Assembly (NCBI GenBank): GCA_963700865.1
Contig: CAVOZC010000023.1
Coordinates: 222,782-286,781 of the forward strand
Direction: 5' to 3'
Length of the DNA stretch: 64,000 nt
DNA from: CAVOGJ01 sp963700865
GTDB lineage: Bacteria; Planctomycetota; Planctomycetia; Pirellulales; Pirellulaceae
Position 1 is the first letter of the stretch, and the number at the start of each line of letters is the position of its first letter. This document shows, in pieces, positions 35,428-45,678 of this stretch. Both the position numbers and the translations under genes were made by a program. The notes below the pieces were generated by a model. The model did not search any database, was not told the DNA's origin, and saw only the letters and a program-made list of their open reading frames with translations.

Positions 35428-38400
35428 ATGAAGAAGCAACGATCCGAACCCAATCGTCTCCGTCGTGTCTCCGGTCAGCGAGCCGGCTCGTCGCGTTTTT
35501 CCAAATCCACGCTGCCGCTGCGCATGCTTGCCGGACTCGAATCGCTCGAGCCGAGGCAAATGCTGGCGGCCAATATCCTGGCCAGCGACATGTCGACGCT
35601 GAACGCGTCCGACTCGTTTCAAGAAGCCCAGCTGACCGTGGACTTCCCGACCGCGGCACCCGGGAGCGAAGCGACACTGCAGATCACGGTCCGCGGCAAC
35701 AATGGCAATACGCTGGACCCGGCGGCGGTCAATGTGGTTCGCACGAACGGGCAGAGCATGCCCGGACAACGGCACTTTGATGATGTGAATGGAACCAATG
35801 ACAGCAAAACCATCGTGTCCCTGCCGGAGGGCGAGTACGGGCTGCGCGTCAGCAGTGAGTCGGGCGCCGGACAATACACGGTCGAGATCGCGATCATTGG
35901 CGACGTGGCCCAGAATGACGCCGCGGTTGGATCGTTTGAGGAGCTGCTGGCATCGGCCGCGGTCGTGCAAACGCTCGGAACGGGGAATTTCAATACAGCG
36001 CTCTACTACCGGACCTTCGGCATTGATCTGGCCGTACCCCAGGCAGACGCCGGTATGGATGCCGATGGGAATGGCATCATCAACGGTTCGGACTTACAGG
36101 TGATCCAGGCCAATGGGGACATCGGGACGGTCAATGTGACTCTGGAGGTCGACTCGACACCGCCGCAGTTCAGCGGCGTACGTCTGGCCTCCGATACCGG
36201 CGTCAGTGCTTCCGACCGCATCACGACGAACGTCACGACGCTGGTCAATATTTCGGATATGAGCGAAATCGTGAGCTTGACGGGTAGCGTGAACGGTGGA
36301 GCCGCCGTGAACTTGATTCCGCTGGTCGGGGACTTCAATCAGACGGGAGGCTTCCTGCTGGATGCCGCGGATTACGACGCCATTGCCGGCGGCAATCTGG
36401 CGGCCGGTCCCGTGACCCTCACCCTGGTGGCGGCCGATGTGTTGGGGAATGTGAGTGATCCGACCACGTTCGGCTTTACCTTCATCGACGGAAATCAAGC
36501 GCCGACGGCGGCGACGATTCCCGCACAAACGGCGACCGAGGATGTTCCCTTCTCGCGCAGCCTGGCCAGCTTCTTCACGGACACGAATCCGGGTGACGTG
36601 TTGCGTTTCTCGGCCACGGGGCTGCCCAGCTGGTTGATGCTCAGCCCGTCGGGCCTGCTCACCGGGACCCGCGCAACGAGGATGTTGGCAGCCGCACGTT
36701 TAACGTCCTTGCCACCGACAGCCAGGGGGCGACTGCGACGGCCCCCGTGATGCTCACCGTCAACAATGTCAACGACGCGCCGTTTCGCAACGGGGATATT
36801 CCATCGCAAACGGCCTTCGAGGACGCACCGTTTACCTTTGATTACAGCGTCTTCTTCTCCGATCCCGACGTGGGTGACACGCTCACGTATTCCGCCATCC
36901 TGGCGGACGGATTCGATGCGAATGGGAACGTGATCAACGGTGGCGATCTACCCTCCTGGCTTACGTCCGACGACGTCAACGGCGTGCTGACCGGCACGCC
37001 CACCCAGGCCGACCTGGGGACCCTGTCGATCGGAATTATTGCCGTCGATTCGGTGGGTGCCACCGCGAACGGCACCTTTACGCTCACGATCAGTGGCGAG
37101 AACGATGCACCCATCCTGGTTTCGCCCATTCCTGACCAGACGGCGACGGAAGACCAGGCCTTCAGTCTCAACCTGCGACCCTTCTTCTCGGATCCCGACG
37201 GCGAGACGCCGACCCTCAGTGTTTCGACGATCCCCAGTTGGCTGGCCTTCAATGCCAACACGGGGGTCCTCTCGGGAACACCCGCGGACGGGGATGCCGG
37301 CATGACCAACATCACGGTCACCGCCACCGACGCCGTCGGGGCCAGTGTGTCCGACACATTCATGTTGACCACGAACAATGTCAACGATGTGCCGATGGTC
37401 GCCAACCAGTCGTTCATCGTGAATCCAGGCGCATCCAATGGCGATACAGTGGGCACCATCCAGGCGACCGATGATGACGTCGACAGCGTCCTGAGCTACA
37501 CCGTGACCGGCGGCGATCAGGCCGGCATCTTCGCGGTCAATTCGGCAACCGGCGTGATTACGGTCGCCAACAGTTCGCTTCTTGTGGACGGGCAAACAGT
37601 GGTGCTCTCCGTCCAAGTGAGTGACGGGATCGCCAGCGCCAACGCCTCGATGACCATTAATATTGTCTCGAATCAGTCGCCCATCGCGAACAATGATATG
37701 GGCTTTAGCACCTTCGACAATGAACGATTGTCGATTCCGACCGCTGATCTGCTCAGCAACGACACCGATCCGGAAAACGATCCGTTGTCGATTATTTCGG
37801 TCACGAACAGTGCCCAGGGCGCGACGGTGACCATTGTGGGAGCCAACGTTCGCTATGACTCTCGCACGGTGGCGAGCCTCATCGCGCTGCGAGACGGGCA
37901 GTCGATCACCGACACCTTTAGCTACACGGTGTCTGACGGCAACGGCGGAACCGATACCGCGACGGTCAGCGTGGTCGTCAACGGCACCGATGTGGCTCAA
38001 TATCGACTCGAAATTCGCAACTCGTCCAACACCGTCACCACGACCGTGCAAACGGGCGAGACATTCGAGCTGGTGGCCTACGTGCAGGATGTTACCGCCG
38101 ATCCGACCGGAATCTTCTCGGCCTTCCTCGACGTGGACTACAACACCGGCCTGGCCACGCCCGTGGAAATCATTCATTCAAGTACCTATGGATCGGGCCC
38201 ATCCGGCAGCTTCGCGACTCCAGGCGTCCTCGACGAAGTTGGCGGCAGCGATGGCATCACGCCTCTGGGCGGCAACGAGTTTGAGGTCTTCCGGGCCGTC
38301 TTCACGGCAGGTGGTTCCGCCGGCGTCATCAACTTCACGGCCAATGCCACCGAAGACCAGATCCAGCATCCGACACTGGTGTTTGGTGACACGATCGCGC

Positions 38401-38960
38401 TCCCGGCTCCGCAGATCGTCTTCGGAACCACTTCCGTGACGATCTCGACCGGCGGTTCGGCATCGTTGTCCGCCGGTGGCGGGGCAGCCACCAATTACGA
38501 CAATCCGCTCGACGTGAATGGCGATTCGTTTGTGTCGCCGCTCGACGCCCTCTTGGTCATCAACGCCCTGGAAACGGGCGAGGTTGCTGACGATGTGTAC
38601 GCCGACGTGAACGCCGATGGCGGCATTTCGCCCATCGACGCCCTCCTGGTGATCAATGATCTCGTCGTCGAACAACAGGCGTTGGCAGCGGGCGCCGCCG
38701 GCTCGTCCACCGTCCTCACGGGGAGCGATTCGGATGCATCCACGGCCGACCTTGCCGCGGGCCTGGATGCCCTCTTTGGCGAATTGGCGCTCGATTTGGA
38801 ATCCGGGCTGACGGTCGACCAGTTGCAGGGGCAGTTGAGCCCATCCCTGATCGCCGCGATCGATGACGTCCTGCATGCCAGCGATGACGAGCAGGCCGAT
38901 CTGTGGGCCGCGTTGGCCGACGATCTGGCCGCCTACCTGACGAGCCATCTGGGTTCGTAA
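35428..38960 (+). CDS. LEPR-motif cadherin / cohesin-like / dockerin exoprotein (one frame break)
   Basis: About 1177 codons, predicted to be a secreted surface protein. ATG 35428 has AGGA six bases upstream. The basic N-terminus leads to LAGLESLEPRQMLAA, the clearest LEPR motif in the window. Then come a pre-peptidase-like domain, a lone EF-hand-type loop (DADGNGIINGSDL, near 36060), an Ig-like domain, putative-Ig/cadherin-like modules with LPSWL and LTGTP signatures (36500-37390), a cadherin repeat (37390-37670), a cohesin-like module with GIFSAFLDVDY (37990-38450), a dockerin pair (38500-38680) and a helical acidic tail. The frame breaks at 36661-36675; one missing C restores LLTGTPRNEDVGSRTFNV. 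A terminator follows at 39012. Confidence 0.85.
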
Positions 38961-39011
38961 AGCTGAAATCGTAGCTCACGGGCAGACCTGGCCCGCCCGT
39001 TGGTTGGGACG

Positions 39012-39048
39012 GCGGCGACGCGTTGAGGATCGCGTCGCCGCTTTCTTT
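39012..39048 (+). terminator. Rho-independent terminator
   Basis: An 11-bp perfect stem (GCGGCGACGCG at 39012-39022 with CGCGTCGCCGC at 39031-39041), an 8-base loop and then TTTCTTT. It lies 52 bases after the stop of the cadherin/dockerin gene. The rest of the 317 bases between that gene and the next shows nothing else. Confidence 0.85.
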
Positions 39049-39277
39049 CATCGGGACTCCGGTTCCTCCTCTTGCGTCGCCCCCGCCGGCCCTTTGCGGC
39101 GGATTCCAGTGGCCCCGTTCGCCGATTAGAATCAGCCCCGTGGCTTGGGACTCGCTCCCTGCCTTCCGAGACTTGCGGCGGGTTCTCACGTCGATTGCCT
39201 TCTCCAGCGACCATTGTGGCGCCCGCCCGACGCCAGGCCCGATCGTCATTCCCCGACACGAAGGACCCGCTGTTCCC

Positions 39278-40740
39278 ATGAATCAACCTGCCAAGCAGCA
39301 TGCCGGCATCGTCGCCATGCTCTCGATCATGATGTTCCTCCAGTTCTTCGCCTGGGGCTCCTGGTTTGCGACGCTCTCGGCGGCCCTCGATACGCACCAA
39401 TTGGGCGATTTCATTGGCCGCGCTACGAGTGCGCACCGATCGCCGCCATCTTCGCTCCGCTCTTCTTGGGGCTGATCGCGGATCGACTCTTCCCTTCGGA
39501 AAAAATCATGGGCACGCTGATGCTGCTCAGCGGCGGCATCATGCTGATCCTGCCATCAGTGGCCGAGCGGGCATCGGCGTTTGCGGTTGGCTACAGCGGT
39601 GACGATGCGGTCAAGGCCAACGTGGCTGGCGGGACGCTGGTCTGGCTGATCCTGGCCCACATGTTGTGCTATATGCCGACGCTCGGCCTGGGCAATACGA
39701 TCGCCTTCACCCATATCACTGACCAGAACCAATTTCCCAAGATTCGGGTCTGGGGCACGATCGGCTGGATCGTAGCCGGACTGATGTTGGGGGCACTCGG
39801 GTGGTCAGCGTCCTACAACATCTTCTGGTTGTGTGCTGTCAGTTCCCTGGCTCTGGGGGTGTTTTGCTTTTTCCTTCCCAATACACCCCCGCCGTTGAAG
39901 GACCAACCGATCGATCTGCGGAGCATCTTCATGGTCGATGCCTTGAAGCTGCTCAGTGAACCGAATTTCTTCGTCTTCGCACTCTGCTCCACGCTGATCT
40001 GCGTCCCGCTGGCGTATTATTACGGCTCGACGGCGACCTTCCTCAATCAAGTCGGGTTTGCACAAGCCGGTGCGACCATGACGATCGGGCAAATGTCCGA
40101 GATCTTCTTCATGATCTTGATCCCGTTTTTCTTCCGACGGCTCGGCGTCAAGTGGATGATTCTCATCGGCATGGCGTGTTGGGTGCTGAGGTATGGTCTG
40201 TTCGCTTTCGGCGCGCCCAGTCAGATCACCTGGATGATGTTGTTGGCAGTCGCGTTGCACGGGATTTGCTACGACTTTTTCTTCGTCACGGGCTTCATGT
40301 ATACCGATCAAAAGGCCCCCCCCTCGATCCGCGGTCAGGCTCAAGGCCTGCTCGTCTTTTTGACACAAGGCGTGGGCATGTTTTTCGGCTATCGCATCAT
40401 GGCAGGAGGAAAGCTGTTCGGAGTGATCCCGCTCAACTTCACGATCGGCAAGTTTGGTGAGCAGGTCACGAATTCGCCCGCGTACAACGAGGCACTGGCG
40501 GCCGCCCGAGGCGAGAGTGAGACCGTGGGATTTTTCCAGACCTTCACCCAGATGTTCTCCCGTAGCCTGCCGGAAGGGCTGGATCCCGAATTGCTGACGG
40601 CGACAATGCAACAGTGGAAAAACTTCTGGCTCTTCCCGGCCATCTTGGCCGCGGTTGTCCTGGTGCTCTTCGCGGTGGCGTTTTGGGATCGAACCCTACC
40701 GAAGCCGGAATCCGACGGCGGTCCGGGAAGCGGTGGATGA
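39278..40740 (+). CDS. MFS transporter, nucleoside:H+ symporter (NupG-like) family (one frame break)
   Basis: An inner-membrane carrier of about 487 codons with roughly twelve hydrophobic segments. The opening MFLQFFAWGSWFATL and the later CAPIAAIFAPLFLGLIADR and RGQAQGLLVFLTQGVGMFFG are typical of the planctomycete NupG-like group, which uses the proton gradient to import nucleosides or related solutes. The first 50 residues are in one frame and the remainder in another. A single missing base at 39420-39427 restores the join before YECAPIAAIF. ATG 39278 begins the first membrane region. The substrate is inferred from family only. Confidence 0.8.
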
Positions 40741-41220
40741 CTGGCGGATCGATGTGGAAATTGGCGTTTCGCCCCCATTTGACCTCATCATCGGCCAACT
40801 TTCTTGACGCCCGACGTCCCCCGGATAGACTGAAGGAGAGGGGGCAGCGCGAACCGGCCGTGTTTGGCCCCCGTTATTCGGTTGCGGCACTTGCCGTAGC
40901 GGCCGGTCGAAGACTGATCGCGGAAACTCCCTACGAACCGAGGCTCGCTTGCCAGTGATGTCGAACATGGAAACAAACGCTCACAAAAAACAAGGTCCGG
41001 ATGGTTTAACGCGGTCCACTGAGGCCGGGATTGTGTTTACCAGCATCACTCGGAACGTTCCCTTCCAGTATGAGCGTGAACCCGCCTCGTTCTTTGGTTG
41101 GAAGAGTTGCGCGTACCGAACGCGGCAGTTCTCCTATCGTCGCTCATTCGACGTCGGGCTGAACCGGCGCGGTCTGAAGCGTTTGGCTCGTAAGCCCCAA
41201 TTCGCCTTCTAGACTCGACC
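40741..41220. other. Intergenic region without a supported gene
   Basis: There are 480 bases between the MFS gene and the heme-domain gene. A plus-strand frame of 87 codons (40949-41212) is open, but it shows no recognisable domain, signal peptide or good ribosome-binding site, so I do not call it. The region probably contains the promoter of the downstream gene pair. Confidence 0.4.
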
Positions 41221-42438
41221 TTGCTCCCACCGCGTCCGCATCACGTCGCAAGACAAACGAGGTTGTCTCTCGTTGCCTTGCTGTTGTTCCTACTGATGTT
41301 TGCGGTCCCTCTCGCCCGCGGTGATCTCCAGCACGAGTTGTTGGCTCTCGCGGCCGCCGCCGACGAATCACAAGCGGTCAGCGTGTTGTCAGGATTGGAA
41401 GAAGGGCTGACGGCCACCGCGTCCTCGTCATGGCAGGCCGCCTGGCGACGGTACAAGCCGCAATTACTGGACCATCCGTCGACGCGGGTCCGGCGGCAAG
41501 TCTGGTTGCTGGGAGCTCGTCTGGCGGACGCGGATTGCATCGCTCAAGTTCGGGCCGGAATCGCCGATCCATCCCTCGATGTTTCCTGGCGGCTGCGTTG
41601 CATTGAGTGTGCTGCGGCGGGCGGTTGGCCGCGATTAACGGAAAGTCTGCTGCCCCTGCTCGACGAACCGCCACTCCGCCTGGCGGCGATTCAGGGTTTG
41701 GGCCGTAGGGACGACGACCGCATCCCGCGGGAAGTGATCCGCCGTCTGAGCGACTGGAGTCTGCTCGAGCGCCGAGCCGCCTACCAATTGCTGGCCTCAC
41801 GTGATTCGTTCGCACAATATCTGTGCCAGGCCCTGCTTACTTCTCGTCTGGCGGCCACCGACGTGCCCGTGGAAACGGTGCGACAGTTGCGTGCACTTCC
41901 CTCGACCGAATTGCAGGACCAGGTGGTGGCTTTATGGGGGCATGCTCAACAGACGCCGCGGCAACGCCAGGCGCAAATTACTCGTTATGAAGAACGGTTG
42001 GTGGCTAGCGTACTCGACCAGGCCAATTTGGTCTCGGGAGAAAGAGTCTGCGAGCAGCTGTGTCTGAATTGCCACCGTCTGCATGGTCGGGGAGCGCACA
42101 TTGGTCCGGACCTGACGGGCGCCCAGCGGTACGACTTGCGATACCTCTTGGAAAATATCGTCGACCCTTCCCGCGAAGTCGGCAAGCACTTCGTGGTCAC
42201 CATCATCGAAGTCGACGATGGTCGCACCTTGGCTGGGCTGGTGACGGAACAGACGCCCGAGCGGATCGTGCTGCAAACTCCCACCGAGGCCATCTCGATC
42301 GACACCGGGCAGATTGCGGCACGCCGGGACTCGACCGAGTCGATGATGCCCACAGGGCTTCTCGAATCACTCTCCGATACCCAGGTCCGCGACCTGATCG
42401 GATTCCTGATGGCCGAATTTCGAGACCAGAGACGATGA
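41221..42438 (+). CDS. Secreted HEAT-repeat protein with PVC-type c-heme-binding domain
   Basis: 405 aa. A signal peptide (LSLVALLLFLLMFAVPLARG) is followed by HEAT-like helical repeats (LRLAAIQGLGRRDDD, VRRQVWLLGARLAD). A C-terminal cytochrome-c-like domain has the heme motif CLNCH (C-x-x-C-H, about residue 282), GPDLTG and a distal Met in ESMMPTGLL. It matches the planctomycete putative heme-binding domain that is usually fused to the end of a membrane-bound dehydrogenase. Here it is a separate gene upstream of that dehydrogenase, and the stop overlaps the next start (ATGA). The start is uncertain: TTG 41221 gives a full signal peptide, while ATG 41296 would truncate it. It likely accepts electrons from the next protein. 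Confidence 0.85.
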   Translation: MLPPRPHHVARQTRLSLVALLLFLLMFAVPLARGDLQHELLALAAAADESQAVSVLSGLEEGLTATASSSWQAAWRRYKPQLLDHPSTRVRRQVWLLGARLADADCIAQVRAGIADPSLDVSWRLRCIECAAAGGWPRLTESLLPLLDEPPLRLAAIQGLGRRDDDRIPREVIRRLSDWSLLERRAAYQLLASRDSFAQYLCQALLTSRLAATDVPVETVRQLRALPSTELQDQVVALWGHAQQTPRQRQAQITRYEERLVASVLDQANLVSGERVCEQLCLNCHRLHGRGAHIGPDLTGAQRYDLRYLLENIVDPSREVGKHFVVTIIEVDDGRTLAGLVTEQTPERIVLQTPTEAISIDTGQIAARRDSTESMMPTGLLESLSDTQVRDLIGFLMAEFRDQRR

Positions 42439-44378
42439 ACGATGCACCTCCGTCACGGTTGCTCCGGTCCCTCTCCCGACGCCTTCCGTGGCTGGCCTTG
42501 CTGGCGACCGCCGCGCTTTTCTCACCGGGGCTGCGAGGCGAAGAACTGGGATTGCCGGCCGGGATCGTCGATTCGCAGGACCCGCGCGACACGCCCGAAA
42601 CACCAGCCCAGTCGCTGGCTCGCATCAAAGTCCCCGCTGGCTTCCGAGTCACCCTCTTCGCCGGCGAGCCGCAATTGGGCCAGCCCATCGCCTTTGACTT
42701 CGACGATCGGGGCCGCCTGTGGGTGGTCGAGGGCTACGCGCATCCTGACTGGCAGCCGACCGGCCATGATCGCGTCCTGATTTTCGAGGATACGGACTCA
42801 GACGGCACGGCCGATCGTCGCACCGTCTTCTGGGACCAAGGTCGTTATCTTTCCGGTATTGCCGTGGGGCACGGCGGCGTATTTCTTTGCAATACGCCCG
42901 AGCTGATTTTCTTGCCCGACAATGATCGCAACGACGTTCCCGATGGTCCCCCCGAGCCACTGCTGGATGGTTGGATCCACAAGAATCCCCACAACGTTTT
43001 CAACAATCTTTGCTTCGGACCCGACGGATGGCTCTACGGTTCCGTGGGACAGGATCAAGTCGCCAAAGTCGGCGTGCCCTCCGCGGGACCGGATGCGCGG
43101 CGGGAGATTTCGCGAGGTATCTGGCGCTATCACCCCGGTCGTCGCCAGTTCGAAGTCGTCGCGCAAGGGGCGGTGAATCCGTGGGGCCTTGATTTTAACG
43201 AGTACGGCGATGGCTTCTTTACGAATTGCGTGTTGCCGCATCTGTGGCTGTTACTCCGCGGCGCCTATTATGAACGACGCTTGGGTGAACAAGACAATCC
43301 GTATGTCTATGAACGGATACAGCCCATCTGTGATCATCGTCACTGGGCAGAGGGGAATTGGACCGATTCGCGGGGCGGTCACGGGGCCCACGGCGATGCC
43401 GGCGGAGGTCATGCCCACACCGGCGCCATGATTTACCTGGCCGATCAATGGCCTGCCCGCTATCGGGGAACCTTTTTTACGGGCAACCTTCACGGGAACC
43501 GCATCAACAACGATCGCCTGGAGCGGATCGGTTCCGGATACGTCGGACGTCACAACCAGGATTTCCTGTTTGGCAACAGTCCCTGGTTTCGCTGCCTGTC
43601 GCAGAAAGTGGGCCCCGCTGGTTCCGCCTTTATCTCCGATTGGCACGATGTAGGAGAGTGTCATGACAACGATGGCTCGCATCGCAGTAGCGGTCGGATC
43701 TACCGCGTCAGCTATGGAGCTTCGACCCCGATCGAGCCGTTCGATCTGCAGCAGTACACACCGCAGGAACTGGTCGCCTTGCAGAAGCATCCGAATGACT
43801 GGTTTGCGCGCCGCGGCCGCCGCGTCCTGCAGGAGCGGGCGACCGCCGGGACGCTCCCCTCCGGCGAGATCGTCGACGATCTGAACGATCAGCTGGCCCA
43901 CGCCTCGGCGGTCACCGAGCGGCTACGCGCGTTGTGGACGCTGTTTGCGATCGGGCAAGCCGACGCATCCCGGCTGACCGGCTTGTTGAACGATCCCAGT
44001 GAATACGTGCGCTCCTGGGCGGTCCGTTTGCTCGTCGATGCAGGCGCTCCGGGGGAAGTGGCCCAGGCAGCGCTGGTCGCGGCCGCCGCAGATGAAGCCT
44101 CTCCGTACGTTCGGCTGTCGCTCGCCCAGGCGCTGCCTTATCTGGCGGACGAACGGCGGTCGGCGCTCGCCGGCTTGCTCGCCAGCCATGCCGAAGACGC
44201 CGCCGACCCGCTCCTCCCCGGCATGGTGTGGTACGGCGTCGAACCCCTTGTACCGCGACAGCCGGCCCAAGCCCTCGAATTGCTGCGTATCAGCCGCATT
44301 CCTCGACTGTCCCGTTACCTGTCCCGACGTCTGACTGCGGAGGTCGGTCAAACGAACCCCGTGGTCGATCCGCCCTAG
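42435..44378 (+). CDS. PVC-type membrane-bound dehydrogenase (Pirellula/Verrucomicrobium N-terminal domain) with HEAT repeats
   Basis: 647 aa. A signal peptide (WLALLATAALFSPGLRG) follows the ATG, which shares an ATGA overlap with the preceding heme protein, indicating translational coupling. A beta-propeller domain resembling the PQQ/glucose-sorbosone type spans roughly residues 50-430. It has IKVPAGFRVTLFAGEP near its start, GRLWVVEGYAHPDW, PHNVFNNLCFGPDGWLYGS, an unusual Gly/His-rich stretch (GGHGAHGDAGGGHAHTGA) and FISDWHDVGECHDNDG. HEAT-like repeats fill the C-terminus. The usual C-terminal heme domain is missing and is encoded by the upstream gene. A role in periplasmic sugar or polyol oxidation is inferred; the true substrate is unknown. 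Confidence 0.87.
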   Translation: MNDAPPSRLLRSLSRRLPWLALLATAALFSPGLRGEELGLPAGIVDSQDPRDTPETPAQSLARIKVPAGFRVTLFAGEPQLGQPIAFDFDDRGRLWVVEGYAHPDWQPTGHDRVLIFEDTDSDGTADRRTVFWDQGRYLSGIAVGHGGVFLCNTPELIFLPDNDRNDVPDGPPEPLLDGWIHKNPHNVFNNLCFGPDGWLYGSVGQDQVAKVGVPSAGPDARREISRGIWRYHPGRRQFEVVAQGAVNPWGLDFNEYGDGFFTNCVLPHLWLLLRGAYYERRLGEQDNPYVYERIQPICDHRHWAEGNWTDSRGGHGAHGDAGGGHAHTGAMIYLADQWPARYRGTFFTGNLHGNRINNDRLERIGSGYVGRHNQDFLFGNSPWFRCLSQKVGPAGSAFISDWHDVGECHDNDGSHRSSGRIYRVSYGASTPIEPFDLQQYTPQELVALQKHPNDWFARRGRRVLQERATAGTLPSGEIVDDLNDQLAHASAVTERLRALWTLFAIGQADASRLTGLLNDPSEYVRSWAVRLLVDAGAPGEVAQAALVAAAADEASPYVRLSLAQALPYLADERRSALAGLLASHAEDAADPLLPGMVWYGVEPLVPRQPAQALELLRISRIPRLSRYLSRRLTAEVGQTNPVVDPP

Positions 44379-44713
44379 CGTCAGCCTGCGGATCCCCATG
44401 GATCTGAAACGGGCCCGGGTGTAGCTTCGTTCGCGGGCGGTGGCACGCTAGCACGAACGTGCCGACGATCTGCCCGCCGCTCCCGGGGAAGGACCCTGAT
44501 TCGTCTCGCGAAGGATCAAATTGACGTCAGCGAACATCGCGAATGCCGTTCGGCATTGCACGGGGAGCGGCCCCTGCAACGTTTTGAGAACTTGGCACGC
44601 CATCTGCCTTTGGTGATCGGCATGAAGCCATCTGCTGACGCCGTCCGCAGCAAGTAGGAACGGCCACCCGGCGTTGGCAGCTTGTCAGTCTCTCTTCGAA
44701 AAGGAATGCGAAC
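44379..44713. other. Intergenic region with nested inverted repeats
   Basis: There are 335 bases and no supported gene. An inner stem GGCACG/CGTGCC (about 44442-44463) lies inside an outer stem GCGGGC/GCCCGC (about 44433-44477). It could end transcription of the dehydrogenase gene, but it has no T-run. AAGGA at about 44699-44703 is the ribosome-binding site of the next gene. Confidence 0.4.
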
Positions 44714-45256
44714 ATGAACACCAGAAGTCTTTTCACAGCGGTGGTTCTTTTATCGGTGACCCTGCGTGGTGCGGTAGCTCAGGATTTTGGCACCTCACGC
44801 TGGGTGGGCAGCTCGTCAGCGGCCTGGCAGCGGCCAGCGCTGCCGCGTGACTGGCGGGACGGAGAACGAGCCGACTATCGAGGCAACTACGGGCCGTCAT
44901 GTTCGTCAGCGCACTGTCGTGTGCAGCCGACGACGTATCCGGTAACGCCAGCCCTGACGACTGGCTACGCGCCGATTGCCTATCGGCCGGGTGTCGCCAA
45001 CGGATATTCGGCTCCGCTCTTGGTGGGCCAGGTGCCGACCCCATTCGATCCTTATCGCAATGTGGCTTATCCGCCTTCGGCGGTGGGTTCGAGGTGCCAG
45101 CCGAGTGCCGTCCCGTACGGGTATGGCTATTCGCCAGCGCCGCTGGCGGCCCAGTTGCCAAGAGGCTATTACCGGGCGGACGGGTTTTACGGGCAGGACG
45201 CGGTGTTCGCTCAGGGGCAGCCCATTCGAAATTTCTTCCGCAAGCTGCTCCCGTAA
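44714..45256 (+). CDS. Small secreted Pro/Tyr/Ala-rich protein, unknown function
   Basis: 180 aa with a clear signal peptide (LFTAVVLLSVTLRGAVAQ, cleavage likely after AVA) and a ribosome-binding site AAGGA about 10 bases upstream. The mature part is rich in Tyr, Pro, Ala and Gly with many short aromatic turns (TGYAPIAYRPG, SAVPYGYGYSPAP) and three Cys, and it ends in a basic NFFRKLLP. I recognise no domain. Composition suggests a small envelope or extracellular structural protein, like other Tyr/Pro-rich planctomycete exported proteins. Confidence 0.6.
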   Translation: MNTRSLFTAVVLLSVTLRGAVAQDFGTSRWVGSSSAAWQRPALPRDWRDGERADYRGNYGPSCSSAHCRVQPTTYPVTPALTTGYAPIAYRPGVANGYSAPLLVGQVPTPFDPYRNVAYPPSAVGSRCQPSAVPYGYGYSPAPLAAQLPRGYYRADGFYGQDAVFAQGQPIRNFFRKLLP

Positions 45257-45433
45257 TCGACCCTTACGTGCAGCAGGTGCGGTGGACCAACCGGCGGGGA
45301 TGCCAGTCCCCGACGGCTTGGTCGTTAGGGGGGTGAGCCGGTTGTTGAAAGGATGACGGGATTCAGGTGCCACGTTGCCTGGTATCCCTTGTCATTTTCG
45401 TTCACGCTGCTGGCTCGAATGGTCCTTCGAATC

Positions 45434-45523
<90 letters not shown>

Positions 45524-45544
45524 ATCGAAAACCAGCGATCCAGT

Positions 45545-45592
45545 ACGAGTACCGCTGCGCTGAGGACGAGTACCGCTGCGCTGAGTACGAGA
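45545..45592. repeat. 21-bp direct repeat, 2.3 copies
   Basis: ACGAGTACCGCTGCGCTGAG plus one base recurs at 45545 and 45566, with a partial third copy at 45587. It lies directly after the hexamer array and shares its CGAGTA/ACGAG core, so it may be a decayed extension of it. Confidence 0.8.
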
Positions 45593-45678
45593 ACGAGGCA
45601 AGTATGGCAGCGACCGGTCATTGGCAGCGATAGCCGAAAATGGAAGCGGGCGGCCGCCATGCATCCGATCCCCGCGGA

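Noticed and set aside
38716..39436. Minus-strand frames around the terminator and MFS start
   Set aside because: Arg/Gly-rich with no family features; they overlap the real plus-strand genes and the terminator.
40949..41212. 87-codon plus-strand gene
   Set aside because: No domain, poor composition for a protein and no good ribosome-binding site; treated as intergenic.
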